DNA of 64,000 nt from Warburgia ugandensis (Eukaryota; Streptophyta; Magnoliopsida; Canellales; Canellaceae). Position 1 is the first letter of the stretch. Each line of letters starts with the position of its first letter. This document shows, piece by piece, positions 1 to 12,158 of this stretch. The notes beneath the pieces are model-generated. The model ran no database searches. It was given only the letters and a program-made list of their open reading frames with translations, and had not been told where the DNA came from. The DNA lies in contig CP141135.1 in assembly GCA_035236585.1 (NCBI GenBank), positions 6,792,001 to 6,856,000 of the forward strand, in the 5' to 3' direction. A program made the translations under genes and the position numbers.

Positions 1-832
1 GTAGGTCTTTTCTCCTCTCCTTATATTTCTCTACTAATTGTCTTAGTAAGAAAATAGCTTCCATGGTAGACCTCCCAAGCATGAAACCAAACTGATTCTC
101 CGATACACTTGTTTCATGTCGTAGCCTCTTCTCAATGACTCTTTCAAAAAGTTTCATGGTGTAGCTCATAAGTTTGATCCCTCGATAATTAGTGTAGCTC
201 TGAATGTCTCCTTTATTCTTATAGATTGGTACAATAGAGCTTTTCCTCCACTCATCAAGCATTTTCTTTGATTTTGTAATCTTGTTAAACAACTTGGTCA
301 ACCAAACTACCCCAATATCTCCCATATGCTTCCAAACCTCTATTGGTATACCATCAGGCCCCATGGCCTTTCCTGATTTCATCTTTCTCAAGGCCTCTTT
401 TACTTCAAGCATTCTAATCCTACTTTCATATCTATAATATCCAGTGTTATTTAGATTTATAGTATTTTCAATCCCTATATTCTCAGGGCCATTGTCATTT
501 AACAATTTTTGGAAGTATATTTCCCACCTTTGTTTGATCTCAGCGTCTTTGACTAATACCCTTTGATCATCGCTTCTAATGCACCTAACATGCTCTAAGT
601 CCTTACTCTTCTGTTCTCTTACCTTTGCAAGTTTAAACACATCTTTCTCACCTTCTCTTGTTCCTAGTCTATTATAGAGCTCATCCTATGCTTTAAGTTT
701 AGCCTCACTTACTATTCTCTTAGCAACGTTTTTAGCATTCTTATATTGTTCATAGTTTTCATTATTTCTAATCTTCTGCCATGCTTTAAAATGCATTCGT
801 TTTTCTTTAATAGCTTTTTGCACTGTTTCATT

Positions 833-2077
833 TCACCACCATGTTTCCTTTGCTAATAGCCTTTTACCTTTAGATACTCCTAAGACATCTTTTGCCACTT
901 TCTTAATGGACTCAGCCATATTAGTCCACATGGTATTTACTGTTTCATAATTCCAATTTCCTTCTACCATCAACTTATTTTTGAATGAGGTTATTTTCTC
1001 TCCTTTTAAGTTCCACCACTTAGTTTTTAGATGTGTATTAAGTTTAGTTCTTTTACTCCATCTTTTGATATGAATATCCATAACCATTAACCTATGTTGT
1101 GAGGTTAAACTCTCACCGCGTATCACCTTACAATCCTTACATATAGATCGTTCATTATTCCTAAGTAGAAAAAAGTCTATTTGACTTTTATGAAGTCCAC
1201 TTTTAAAGGTTATTAAGTGTTCATCCCTCTTCTTAAAGAGTGTATTTGCAATGGATAGGTTATATGACAAAGCAAAATCGAGGATATTCTCCCCCATCTC
1301 GTTTCGTTCACCTATACCATACCCTCCGTGTATTCTATCATATCCTTCCTTATCTTTTCCTACATGGCCATTTAAGTCTGCTCCTATAAATATTCCCTCA
1401 GTATTGGGAATTTCTTGCATAACTCCCTCCATATCTTCCCAAAACTGTCTCTTAATTATATCTTGTAGCCCTACTTGTGGTGCATATGCACTTATAATAT
1501 TTATAATCTGCTCTCCTAGAATCATTTTTATTATTATAATTCTATCACTAATTCTTTTAACGTCCACAATTTTATCCTTTAATTCCTTATCCACTATTAT
1601 TCCTACGTCATTTCTATTATTTTCTTTTCTTACGTACCATAATTTATACCCATCTATTTCTCTAGCTTTAGCCCCTTTCCACTTGGTTTCTTGGATACAA
1701 GTGATGTTGACTCTCCTACGTTTTATCGTGTCTACTAACTCCAAACTCTTACCTGTCAATGTCCCTATATTCCATGTAGCGATGCGAATCTTATGATTTG
1801 GAGATTCCCTATTTACTATCGCCTTTCTCGACCTCCATGGTATGAACCCATGTCCACTTTTCACTGAACCTGGGTTCTGATGCAGCGCGTCGCTTCCGAG
1901 GGGACGCTCTAGCAGCCCTTGCCCATTTTTCACTACACCCGGGATCCGATGTAGCGTGTCGCTTCTGGGAGAATGCCCTAGCAACCCTTGCCTATTTTTC
2001 ACTGCATCCGGGATCCGATGCAGCGTGTCGCTTATGGGGAACGCCCTAACTTGAGCGAATTTCAGATTTCGATTCAT
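833..2077 (-). pseudogene. RTE LINE endonuclease/RT polyprotein, interrupted
   Basis: 414 codons are open before a TGA. The N-terminus (residues 16-84) is three tandem 23-residue modules. The endonuclease follows from about residue 95: IRIATWNIGTL with the catalytic Asn, CIQETKWKG with the metal-binding Glu, GADLNGHVG, SQIDFFLLRN and SQHRLMVMD, in the usual order for an exonuclease-endonuclease-phosphatase fold. It should continue into RT: TWW is followed by TGA where a Trp codon would keep the frame, and RT-like sequence resumes beyond, with a second stop (TAG, 688-686). In other plant genomes this endonuclease is often annotated as craniofacial development protein 2-like; here it is clearly a LINE. 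The open plus-strand ORF at 1251-1796 is its antisense shadow. Confidence 0.85.
1826..2032 (-). repeat. Triplicated 69-bp coding module in the RTE ORF
   Basis: Three in-frame, head-to-tail 69-bp units at 2032-1964, 1963-1895 and 1894-1826. Each encodes a 23-residue unit starting SD(T/A)LH followed by (R/Q)(I/N)P, a V-K pair and a GLL/GFI block. Units 1 and 2 are close to each other and unit 3 is more diverged. They precede the endonuclease and resemble no catalytic domain. Confidence 0.8.
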
Positions 2078-2106
2078 GTCATGTTGGGGTTGCCATAGTT
2101 TTAAAA

Positions 2107-2140
2107 GCTGAAGATGATTTTCATTAAAATCATCTTCAGC
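2107..2140. repeat. Perfect 15-bp hairpin in the LINE leader
   Basis: Arms 2107-2121 (gctgaagatgatttt) and 2126-2140 are perfect reverse complements around a 4-base loop. It lies about 30 bases upstream of the LINE start codon, so it would fold in the 5' leader of the LINE RNA. Confidence 0.85.
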
Positions 2141-2190
2141 TTCACCCTTGCCGGCTGGCTACCTGACGCAATTTTAGCCGTCTCTTCCAC

Positions 2191-2741
2191 CCAAAATCAG
2201 CAGGCAATCATAATGCCATGCACAATAATATTCCAGAGTACTTTTCTAATTTGTTCTAAGTTTCCTTGATAATCCATTGACAAGTTTTTTTAAAGTTTCA
2301 GTTTCTCCTTTTGCTTGAATCTATCAAAATCTTGATTTATATTAATTCCATTGACTAAGTGCTGGAGATGCTCCAGGTTGCTCTTTCTAACTCCTTACTT
2401 CTATATCTATCATGATCTGCCTGTTGGTGAGGTGCAGGTTAAGTACCATGACTACTAGGACCATACAACCTTAGTATAATGCATGTTGAAAGATCAAAAT
2501 CCGATTCCAATCAAGATGCGCATTTACTTCAGGAACTGAAAAGTTAACAGTACCATTAGTATTCCTAGCTGAGTGTCAAATTTAGCTAACTGCCTATCAG
2601 TAGATAAATGCTTTAGCACATGAAACACTCATCATCTAGTTTATTAAGTACCAATCATAAACTAGAAGCACAATAAGTGAAAAGAATACGAAAGTTATTG
2701 ATCAGTTTACAATTGGTAATATGGTAAGCTGCATTATATAC
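2191..2741 (-). other. LESV intron 4, unique part
   Basis: Non-coding DNA between exon 4 and the LINE. I looked for the next Trp-rich exon on the minus strand and found none. Confidence 0.6.
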
Positions 2742-5700
2742 CTAGCTCTTTGTATCCTGTCCAATCACTCTTCTCCCACCACTGTCAAGTAGAACAAGAA
2801 ACACAATTAAATCTGTTCACCTGGTGTGATACTTATTGGGGTTATGGATACAACACCAACATGTCACAAGACCAAGATCAATGCAGTAGAACAAACATAA
2901 ACAGTTCAGTACAGCATTAACCTATCTGGATAAAGAGAGGATCTAATGTACTGCAAAATTGGAAATGGGGTGATGGATTGATAAAATCTAGACACTTTAG
3001 TTAAAAAGGAAAGAAACCACATAGAAAATCTCCCGAAAAAAACTATGGTCTTATGCTTGAAAGAAGAGAAAGTTCCAGGTTCATCTTTCACTCATGTCAA
3101 TAACATGCTTCACATTCATGATAGCTAAATGGGTAAATCATTGTTAAAGCTAGTTTTCTATCCAAAAGGTAGTAAAGTTAGCTCAGAAGTGCATGTAACT
3201 GACAGTGAAATCAATTAATGAATAGGATGAACAGGTCATGATAGATGTCTGCTGTAAATCTTGTAAGCATATTCAACCTTAACTATTCTGGTTGAATTGT
3301 AACTAAAGTCTTTTATATCTAGTGACCATAGAATGATGCATGTAAGCAAAAATCTAATACATGAATAAGACAAAATTGTAAAAGGTTTCCCAAAAGTCAA
3401 ACCATGTACTAGTCAAAGATGTAAGGTATATCTTAAATTGAAGAGCACCACGTACTTCATGAAGAAACATGCACTTGGTGGTTGGGAGTTACACTGCAAA
3501 ACTTGTGTATCGTATTATGGATGAACACCACTACGATATTAAATGTCCCAGTTCTTCCTCCATACCAAACTTCTCATGGAAAAATAAGATTATGTTCACT
3601 TAATGATGGACCACATGCCAGTCACACGTCAATGCACACATAAGATTTGATATCTCCACCCCTTCTTACTATGTTCTGCCCTTTTATTGTTTATTTTCAT
3701 CCACCTCACCATGTAGTGTAAAAAATTCAGCAAGTAATGGCTTCAATTTTTCCAAAAAAAGAGTCAAGTATATTTCACAAAACAACCTCGTGAACACACC
3801 GACTGAGGAACTGCATCCATGTACTCACCCACACATGTACACCACGTGAGATTCATGCAAGAGGAAAATTGGAGAACACACACATGCATGGATGGGAAGA
3901 ATCGGCAACTTCCAGAGATGAGAGAACACAAAAAGACACTTGTACACTAGAAAAGCAAAGAGGAAATGCAGATTAATAATGGAGTTTTCGGTATATTCTG
4001 GGATGCCAATAGATCACCATTCACCAGCTTGAGTCTCCTTCAACTCAAACTTTTCCAGGATGAGCAGTTAGATGAGGGTCATGAGAAACTCATACATGGG
4101 AATGCCTGCTCATTGGAAGAAGATGGTGAACAAACACAGTCCAATCCTGTGCAGAGCAAGGGCACAGATTTAACCAGCGTGAAACTCTAATGTCAATCAC
4201 AAGTATGTTTTTCATATAATTGGTGTCACTTTTCTCAAAGTTACATGATTGTCCTGACATGCCAAGCACTGAAATAACTGCTGCATGGACAAGACAAGGC
4301 ATGTTTTGGCGGTTCATCATCTACTCTGATGAAAACATAAGCCCCCCTACACCCTGCAAGTGGTGTTTTCTCATGTACTCAACTAGATACAGGGAACAGG
4401 CCAGCGAGGCCGTGATCTCATCATCAGGTAAACATACTGGCAATTGGATGATTCTGGATGGCTAATAATGGCCTTCCACTGCTTCGGAAGTATACCCTGG
4501 CCCCTTCTCTTGAGTGTGTCTGCGTGCATATGAATGCATGCATCTAAGAACCAGACCTGTCTGTCTGAAGAAATAGAAATAGATAAATATGCCCAAGCAA
4601 GGCCAGATTTTGAATCCAAAATAGCACATCATCTTGATAATTAATTCAAACTCAAGAAATAATATCTGATCCATATTTTTCCCAACCAAAGGTGGTAGAT
4701 AAGTAGTATCTTACCAATATCAGATTACCAAAGTGCAAGAGAATATTTTATGATACATACCGTTTCTTTCCATTCTGAGGAACCATCAGGACATTGACCT
4801 CCCATTCTAGCCCAGCGACACCTATATCCATTCTCACCCAGGTCCTCTCCACTTTCACGGTACCAAGTACTGCCATCGTCACTAGTGCCAGACTCATTGA
4901 CCTTCTCATTTAGCAAGATGATCCCCCAATCCTTCTCACTAGCAATACCAGTGTCTGAAGAAACCAGAGCAGATAGTACGTCAAAATTGTTAAACACAGA
5001 CTATTGACAAATGTAACATCTGAAGAAACTTTTCTGTCAGATGAAAATAAAACCACAGCAAAGGACATGATTACATGATTAATGCAGGCAACTTTCATGC
5101 ATACGAAGGCTCAAAGTAGAACCAGTACCTGCATGAAAGCATGTATGGTTGGTATTCTAAGATAATCTTGGTAAACTCATAAGCAACCAACTTACTTGAA
5201 CATTTATTGTACCTCTTTTTGGTGGAGTATCTCGACATTGTGGAGCATTGTTCTTTGGGCTACAACGAGGATAAAATTCATCCTTTTTAGAACGGGGCCT
5301 GCAATAAGCAGAAACAAAGTGACTTTTCAAAGCATCATTTCTAACATTTAGTACAAAAGAAAAACTTCCATTATACTTCTCATCAAGCAATCACTACATA
5401 GTATCACGTCATTCTGTAAATCACACTATTTAAATAGCAAGAGCAGTTGATGTTTAGCATGTCTTGAAAGAAAAGGTTGGGCAAGGTTGATGCAATAAGA
5501 GGTGAAGCTAGTAATCATTTTCTTTCATAGTATATGTATATATGGGCAGAATGACTTCATACTGCTGTTTTAACAATAATAATAATGTATCTTTCAACAC
5601 TTCCCTGATTAGTGTGAAAAGTTGTTATGTTTACAACTTCCAACAATCTATTAACAGCCAGTGAAAGAAGTTTTTAATGAAGGAAGACACATCACTACTG

Positions 5701-7937
5701 AAACAAAGAAGACAAATATTAGTTCCCATATGTGTGTGTGTGTGTGTGTGCAACAGCTAATAAAGAATTAATAGGAAAGAATTGCAATCAGAAGAAGGTT
5801 GCAGCTTACCTGATGATGAAAATTGATGTAAACTTCCTCCCAAACTGAGTCAACAAAAATTTCTTCTCTCTTGGAAATGCAAACATGAAAAGATGCTTCT
5901 CTTGAAAATGCAAACAAGAAGCATCTAACTCTTCTACAGATGTCATTAGCTATTAGTTCTCATGAGAAGATCTCCTAATCCCAAGCTATTTGGTATCATC
6001 AGAAATTCTCTTCCTAGCTCATTTAAGTCTTTTGTACCAGCTGGACCATAAGTGGGGCAGATTTCCACTTACATTTCTTTTGTGTAAGAACTAAGGGGTC
6101 TACTTGGAAAAGGGGCATTTAAGGAACAGCCATAGTACAGGACAATATCTCTCAAGTACTTCGTAGACTCATCTTCTCTAGTACCGAGTCTACTGACTCT
6201 ATCGAGCTGGCTCTTCACTCTCTCCTCTCCCCCATACCTTTCTGTCATTTTTGGAAGTCATACTATCTATAGGCTTGTTTAAGTACAATAAATAAGAGCA
6301 CAATTTTCTACAAAATTCTATAGGATGGTTGCAAAGCTGGCCATGCTCTATGGATCAGAGTGTTGAACAGTTAAGGAACAATATGTACATAGGATGAGTA
6401 TTGCCGAAATGCGGATGTTAAGATGGATGAGTAGCGAGACAAGAAAAGATAGAATTAGCAATGAGAATATTAGAGGAAACTTAGAAGTAGCACCAATAGG
6501 TAACAAGATGAGAGAGATTAGACTTAGTTAATTTGGACATGTCCAATGTACACCAAAAAGGGCACCAATTAGAAGGAGTGAGACGATCCAAGTCAAAGGT
6601 TCTAAAAGGGCAAGGGGAAGGCCCAAAAGAACGTGGATAGAAGTGGTGAGAAAAGATTTAAAAACTTTGGGACTAGATGAAGCTACGAAACTTAATAGAG
6701 GAGATTGGAGGAACAAGATTTATGTGACCGACCCCTAATTGGGATAAGGTCTTGATGATGATGATTTTCTGCAAAACTAGACATAATAGCACAACGCAGT
6801 CCTGAATACACCCAAAACTATCATGGTTCATAAGTGTTGGCCTCTAAGCTTGTATCGGCTTATTCACATTCCTATACTAATAACTGATATCATCTCTAGA
6901 TTCTTCTTCCTTAACATAAGCTTTTGCTCGGAGTTACTATTTAGAATCTTTAGATGACTCTTTCTCAAGTTGAAGTAACTAGTTTCGCTCTAACCTCTAT
7001 CTGCTGTAAGTTACCACAATTTCATAATTCAGCTCGGCTACAGCAATGTCAGTGCCTGACGTTTTCAAACACACGGACATCATCTTAACTAAGTTAATGG
7101 GCTCTAGCAGCAGAAACAAACGAACAAATATTGGAGAAAAAAAGGTGTTCACGTTCAGGAAGATGAAAAGGAAAAAGGGACCGATCATGTAAGTGATCAG
7201 AACCGTCCAACCATTTGTGACAACAGGGACAGACCATTGAGAAAGAACACGCTGATGGATGATCTCCACCCTCTGACCCACAAACATTTTCAGTAAACTG
7301 CACTGCAGGCCATTGATCGGTTTAGGATCATCTGATTGTCATGCTATATGCAATCTGAGGTGGGTCCCACCAAACAGATTATCCACATCAATGTTTCAAC
7401 CTTCCGCCCAATCAAAAGAAAGCTAATATCAGTTGCAGTATTGACCATTGGAACTACAGTAGGGGAATAGAAAGTCCACTAAATCCTTCCCAGCTAGATT
7501 ACCTTCAAATTATGCCTATTTTGTTAAAATGAATGTAAGAAACAGATTCCATTCTCGCACAGCCTGTATCAAGAACCGAAAAATCAGACAAACAAACTCA
7601 AAAAGATCGAAAATTACCGTGGCGTTGGAAACGGCTGCGGAGGCATTGCCCTGATTCTCCCAGTACTTCCCCGCCCGCTCATTTTTGTCTCGAACCTCCA
7701 TTCATCCCCTTTCTCCGCATTCTTCCCCGCAGCAGCCGCCGGTTTCCGCAACCGCGGATTCGCCTTAGCAAGCTTCCGGAAGTCCGCTTCCGAACAACAA
7801 CAGCTAATTCCATTCCATCCACCTCCTTTCCCACATTTCCACTTCCGAAAGACAAATCCATTTGGAAGCGGAAAAGCACCTAATCTCCGGATTTTCAGAT
7901 GCAAAGGAGTAGATAAACCCCCAGAACTCATATCCAT
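2742..7937 (-). CDS. LESV: LESV-like starch-granule protein, 5' exons 1-4 (partial)
   Basis: LIKE EARLY STARVATION family: a plastid stroma/granule protein that binds starch glucans and helps organise amylopectin. Exons by splice sites and phase: 7937-7618, 5298-5213, 4954-4761, 2781-2742. All introns are GT-AG and every junction keeps frame. Exon 1 starts at the first of two close ATGs (MDM) and encodes a basic, Ser/Arg/Gly-rich N-terminus fitting a transit peptide. Exon 2 gives SPKNNAPQCRDTPPKR, exon 3 DTGIASEKDWGIILLNEK and GSTWYRESGEDLGENGYR, and exon 4 WWEKSDWTGYKELG. The Trp-rich pattern is the family hallmark. The long C-terminal aromatic domain is not in the window: exon 4 ends in phase 1 at a GTATAT donor and no acceptor exon is recognisable before the LINE at 2190, so the rest lies left of base 1. 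I see no damage in these exons. The family is recognised from memory of its motifs, not from a search. Confidence 0.85.
2782..4760 (-). other. LESV intron 3
   Basis: GT donor at 4760 and AG acceptor just before 2781. The short ORFs within (for example around 3966-4465) overlap on both strands with no coding character. Confidence 0.75.
5299..7617 (-). other. LESV intron 1
   Basis: GT donor at 7617 and TGCAG acceptor at 5299. It holds a (TG)n run near 5730-5750 and the RTE fragment 6316-6763, which is inserted antisense to the gene. Confidence 0.75.
6316..6763 (+). mobile_element. 5'-truncated RTE LINE 3' end with target duplication
   Basis: Contains only the last part of the LINE ORF ([35 protein letters not shown], ending in a T-D-P stop) and the short 3' end with a (GAT)n tail. 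It is flanked by a 13-bp duplication with one mismatch: attttctacaaaa at 6303-6315 and attttctgcaaaa at 6764-6776. At least one in-frame stop is present. It lies in LESV intron 1. Confidence 0.9.
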
Positions 7938-8244
7938 TACTTCAATTCACGAAAATTCCATTGGTAATGGAGCTGCAGAGCACCAAAGTAACCCTAAAAA
8001 TCCAATTTTTAGCTTCTCTGTAACTCCAAAATCTTGAACTTGAATTAAGTTCTTATAAGAGAAAACGATCTTCAGAAGGCCTTTCTCGACGTTTTTGCCA
8101 ATGGAGTCTGATCGGTTAAACTTCGAGCAACTCTCTGTACAGAGACGGGTTGGGATTCGGAGAGTCGGGTTGGATCTGCTCGATGTTTAACATCTCGCAG
8201 AGGGAGGGCGAGGGAAGGAGAGTTTGGGGGAAGTCCCTCTTGCC

Positions 8245-8264
8245 CTATTTAAACCATACACGTG
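8245..8264 (-). promoter_or_regulatory. Putative LESV core promoter: TATA-like box and G-box
   Basis: Read on the minus strand, a TTTAAATAG-type TATA box lies at 8245-8254, and a perfect palindromic G-box (CACGTG) lies at 8259-8264, about 310-330 bases upstream of the start codon. G-boxes are common in light- and clock-regulated plastid genes, which fits the product. The start of transcription is inferred, not shown. Confidence 0.45.
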
Positions 8265-11200
8265 AGCTTTGTGGGACCTACTCTCTTGTCCAGTTACTGT
8301 TCAAGTAAGGTGATCCTGAAACGTGGATGCACAGTTTGCCGTCTGTTTTATTGATGATGTGTCAGATGGGCCCACGAAGATGAGGTTCCGCGTATTGTAT
8401 ACTCTCAGGAATCTGATTTTCGCTCTTTTTTATTAATTTCCACGTGAGAAAATCAAAATCTGATTGTGCTTTGGTGGAGGTCAGATGACGTGGATCTAGA
8501 GATGGATGTAAAATTGTAGTCACCGTCGCAGAGTTCAGGAAAAGGCCGGAAAAAAGTCAGTAAAAGACGGCAAGTTTTTAAAATTATAAGAAATAAAATA
8601 AAATAATGCCAACTCATTCTACGACTTCCTAGGAAGAAGGTTATATTATGATAGATAAAATAAAATATTATTATCTTAGATAAGAATTAGATAAATTTAT
8701 AAAAAACATAAAAACTAGAGTTTTTAAAAAGGTGATTTTAAAGTGAGAGATGGAAAAACTCCAAAAAAAGATAAGTTTTTAGGGAAAAAGATGGGTCTTT
8801 TCAAAAAATAAAAAATAAAACTTTTCTCTCCTTTTTGTCATTATATTTGGGTCATTAATCATCTGATTAGTGATTATGGTCACATAGTTACAAAGTCTCC
8901 AATTGGGAATGAACCAACAATGCAAATATTCACAAAATAGAAAATTATACTTCCAAAAAAAGGAAATGCATTTATTATTTTCTTTTTATTGAAAATTATA
9001 AATTGTCATTTTGGTTAAAAATACGTGATGATGACTAGAGCATCAAGTCGTTCAATTATCAAACAAAATCGACTTCATTATAATTAGACGTTGAATAACC
9101 AATTCAACCTCATTATAATCAAATATTGAATAACTAAATTTATTACGAGATTAAAATGATAAACGAATTTGACAAAATATTTACGAAATACGGTTCTATA
9201 GTTCGCGGGAGTTTAAAGAATCTGACGTAATCATTTTTAGATCGAGAATTTTTTTTTAAATAATAAGAGAGAAAAAAAAATATTATTATATTTATTTTTG
9301 TGGGCGAAAAGAATCATTGCGCCAACAGCAAGGACGTCGTGAGTGAGTTGGTGAGAATCTCTCCCGCAGATAGGGACCGTGGTCGAGGGTCTACAGAAGT
9401 TCGCACAACACCTTTCCCCCACGGATTTTGGATTATGAGCCACAGGGTGGGTTCAATAATTGCACCAGTTCATTCAGTACGGCTAGATCCATGGAAAGGA
9501 CGGTTAGGATAGCGACATTTCGCAGTATGACTTCAGTTATTTGGATCTCTGCCTGGGCAATGATTCGATTTGATCTCGGCCGTATATGTGTGCGTTACCC
9601 TAACATATATCAGTATCTTCTAGAATGTCACTATGTTTGTGCACGATGGCAAGACTATAACAGCGACCGGAGCTGGGCGAAGCGAAACAGGTGGGGCCAC
9701 AGTACGTCGTCCTCCGAGATCGAGACTACCAAATCGTAATACATTGCGAGTTTCAGTTTTATCAACTCCACAGATGAGCCACTGTTGGGCCTGCTGAAGA
9801 ATGTCACATGAACGGCGGCCAAGGACAAGACGACTAGATCAACTATGGCACAGTAGCCATGAATTGATAAGAAATCAACGAATTTGGATGTAGTGTCTTA
9901 AACCGACACACGATGACAAATCCACCATTGCGATAAGATCACATGATAACAACTATGTAATACGCAGACTTACCCTGTACAGAGCTCCACAAATATAAAA
10001 ACAAATATCAACAAAGATTCATGGTTTTCACTTTGCAAGCTATCCAGATCTAGGGTCAAGATGATCACTTGATTAAGATAAAAAGCAAAGAGAATGAACC
10101 TGTGGTCAAATGTAAAGTTAGATGATCATGTGGGACCCTCAAATACTTGGTTCTGGCAAGAAGTGCCACCTTCACTAACTTTTACTCTAGTTTTAGATTT
10201 TAGGATTCTATTTTTTGCTTTTTTTGTTTTAGTTTCTTTTGAAAGTTAGATGCGCACACTTATGAACCCTAATCACCCAGAGAGATGCCTCACTGTGGCA
10301 CTGTGCTAGAAGGCTTTGGTGCAACTTTTCCCGTGAATGCCTTTTTTTGTTAATTTTATTATAAAATAAGTTTTGACTCTATTATATCCCAACAACTTGA
10401 ATTAAATAATTCGGAAGTTCTCAACTTTTGAACTCATGGAATCGTTGGAGATAATTTAATTACGAAAGAGGTCCTACCCTTTTGATATCACAATTTTTTC
10501 ATAATTATAGAGATATTTAAATAATATTTAAATAAATTAATCATCACTATTTCTTGATTTCAGATTTTTCTAAAAACTGCTCGTCGATTGAAGTTGATGA
10601 ATCACCCATTTAGAGATTTACATGGGCCCACCAAGATCCACTGCATCTGACGTCCCCATTACATGAATGCTGACACGACTCTCGTTTTCTCTCTCAAAAT
10701 CAACCCAGCGGGGCCTATACCTTAGCCACGTAGTACGACCAAATCCATCACTATAGAAAAGTGACACCTGTGCTTCATTGTCCGCTGACGCATCTCCACC
10801 TCTTCCTGCCATGTGTCCACACGAGACCGCAGGACCAGCTGACGATACGGATAAAGCAGAATCTATTTTTCATTGACGATGACTTGGCAGAGCACTAGTG
10901 TTAGGAAACGTTGACACCTCAGCAAAGCTCGTCTCCTTGACTTTTTGTCGTCCTCTCGTTTTCTCCGGTCCACAAGAAGGCCTGCCGTTGGACGAGGAAA
11001 TCAGGTCAGTGGCTGGGTTGCTTGGTCCATGGGAATTGCTCCACTTTCTGATGCTCTGGATAAGCTCGTGGTCACTTCCTTTGAATTCAAGATGGGATTT
11101 TCTTCCTTGTTTTAAGAGGTTATTACTGGCTAGAATACAAATTTTAGCCTTTGGTTTATATGATTTTGTATTCTTTTTTGTCTCTAAAAGGCTGTGAAAA

Positions 11201-12158
11201 TGTCAATAGAGATCCTAGTCATATGGGTATGTCTATAATTATATTTTATGTAATATTCCACTTAATCATTGACTAGAGTTTGGGTTAGATAGGGCCTCTT
11301 ATCGGATGAGTCACTTACTTGGGGGTTTGATGGGGCAAGGTGGCAGCCTAATTTATGAAACGTGGATATTTTTCTCTCTTTTTTTGTGGTTTTTATGGAA
11401 CACCTCAATCCATCATGATAACTAGCAAGATGACATATGGCATTTTGTTTGCACACTTGAGCACATAGAGAGAGATATAACCCAACCTGCTAGTAAAAAA
11501 AGAAAAAAGGCAACTGTAAGATAGAGAGGGGGACATGTAATATGTGGAACCAATTGCCCTCTTACAAGCGTTTTTTAGAGTATAAAAAGAGATACATTAT
11601 TACTTTTTGAATTTTTCTATTTATTATAATACTATTTTCCTTTTCAAAATTTAGGGTATGGACGACCACATTTTTCTACTATGTTATTAAATGATATCTT
11701 AATTTATTGAATCTCTTGTCTTTTTGCCACCCATATTATTATTTTGGTATATAGTAGAAAAGGCACACTTCTTTTGCATGCCTAAGTGAGAGGATAAGTG
11801 ACAAAAGAAAAAATAGGCAGTTAAAAACATAGAATTTGTGCAAATGAAATTATAGTGCACGACTTTTAGGAGACAAAATAGGAAAAGGGAGAGGGAAAGA
11901 TAAAAATAGAAGTGTGAGAAAAAATAAAAAAAGATAAAACAAAGTTAGTAGAAATTCAATGAGTTATTATAATTGATACTTATAATACAAAATTTTATTC
12001 AAAGAAGATTTAAAATATTGGAGGTACAAACAAATTTTAGTAATAATATATACTTTAGGCTAACTTTTATATGAACTATTTAGCAAAACTATAGCAAATT
12101 TATTATTTTAATCATCTTTAAAAGTAGGAGGGAAATTTTGCATTATATATAGTGTAGA
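8265..12158. other. AT-rich intergenic DNA, no gene supported
   Basis: Long A/T-rich stretches (8560-9300, 10320-10600, 11560-12150) with two less biased islands near 9300-10000 and 10600-11200. Small ORFs there (such as 9300-9739 and 10898-11197) overlap in several frames and show no recognisable protein. No transposon ends were identified. Confidence 0.6.

Larger units (their letters stand above)
1..2190 (-). mobile_element. RTE-clade LINE, 5' part (runs off left edge)
   Basis: Non-LTR retrotransposon reading right to left. From the 5' end (about 2190) it has a short leader with a perfect hairpin at 2107-2140, then an ORF starting at 2077 with an AP-type endonuclease domain, then reverse transcriptase sequence down to base 1, where the window cuts it. 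Conserved RT words in the left 300 bases ([32 protein letters not shown]) match the same stretch in the copies at 28773-30131 and 44522-45721. The 5' limit is estimated from where the leader stops looking continuous, so it is soft. It lies in intron 4 of the LESV-like gene, in the same orientation. Two in-frame stops (832-830 and 688-686) make this copy inactive. Confidence 0.85.

Noticed and set aside
1251..1796. 181-codon plus-strand ORF
   Set aside because: Exact antisense of the LINE endonuclease. The hydrophobic composition is a by-product.
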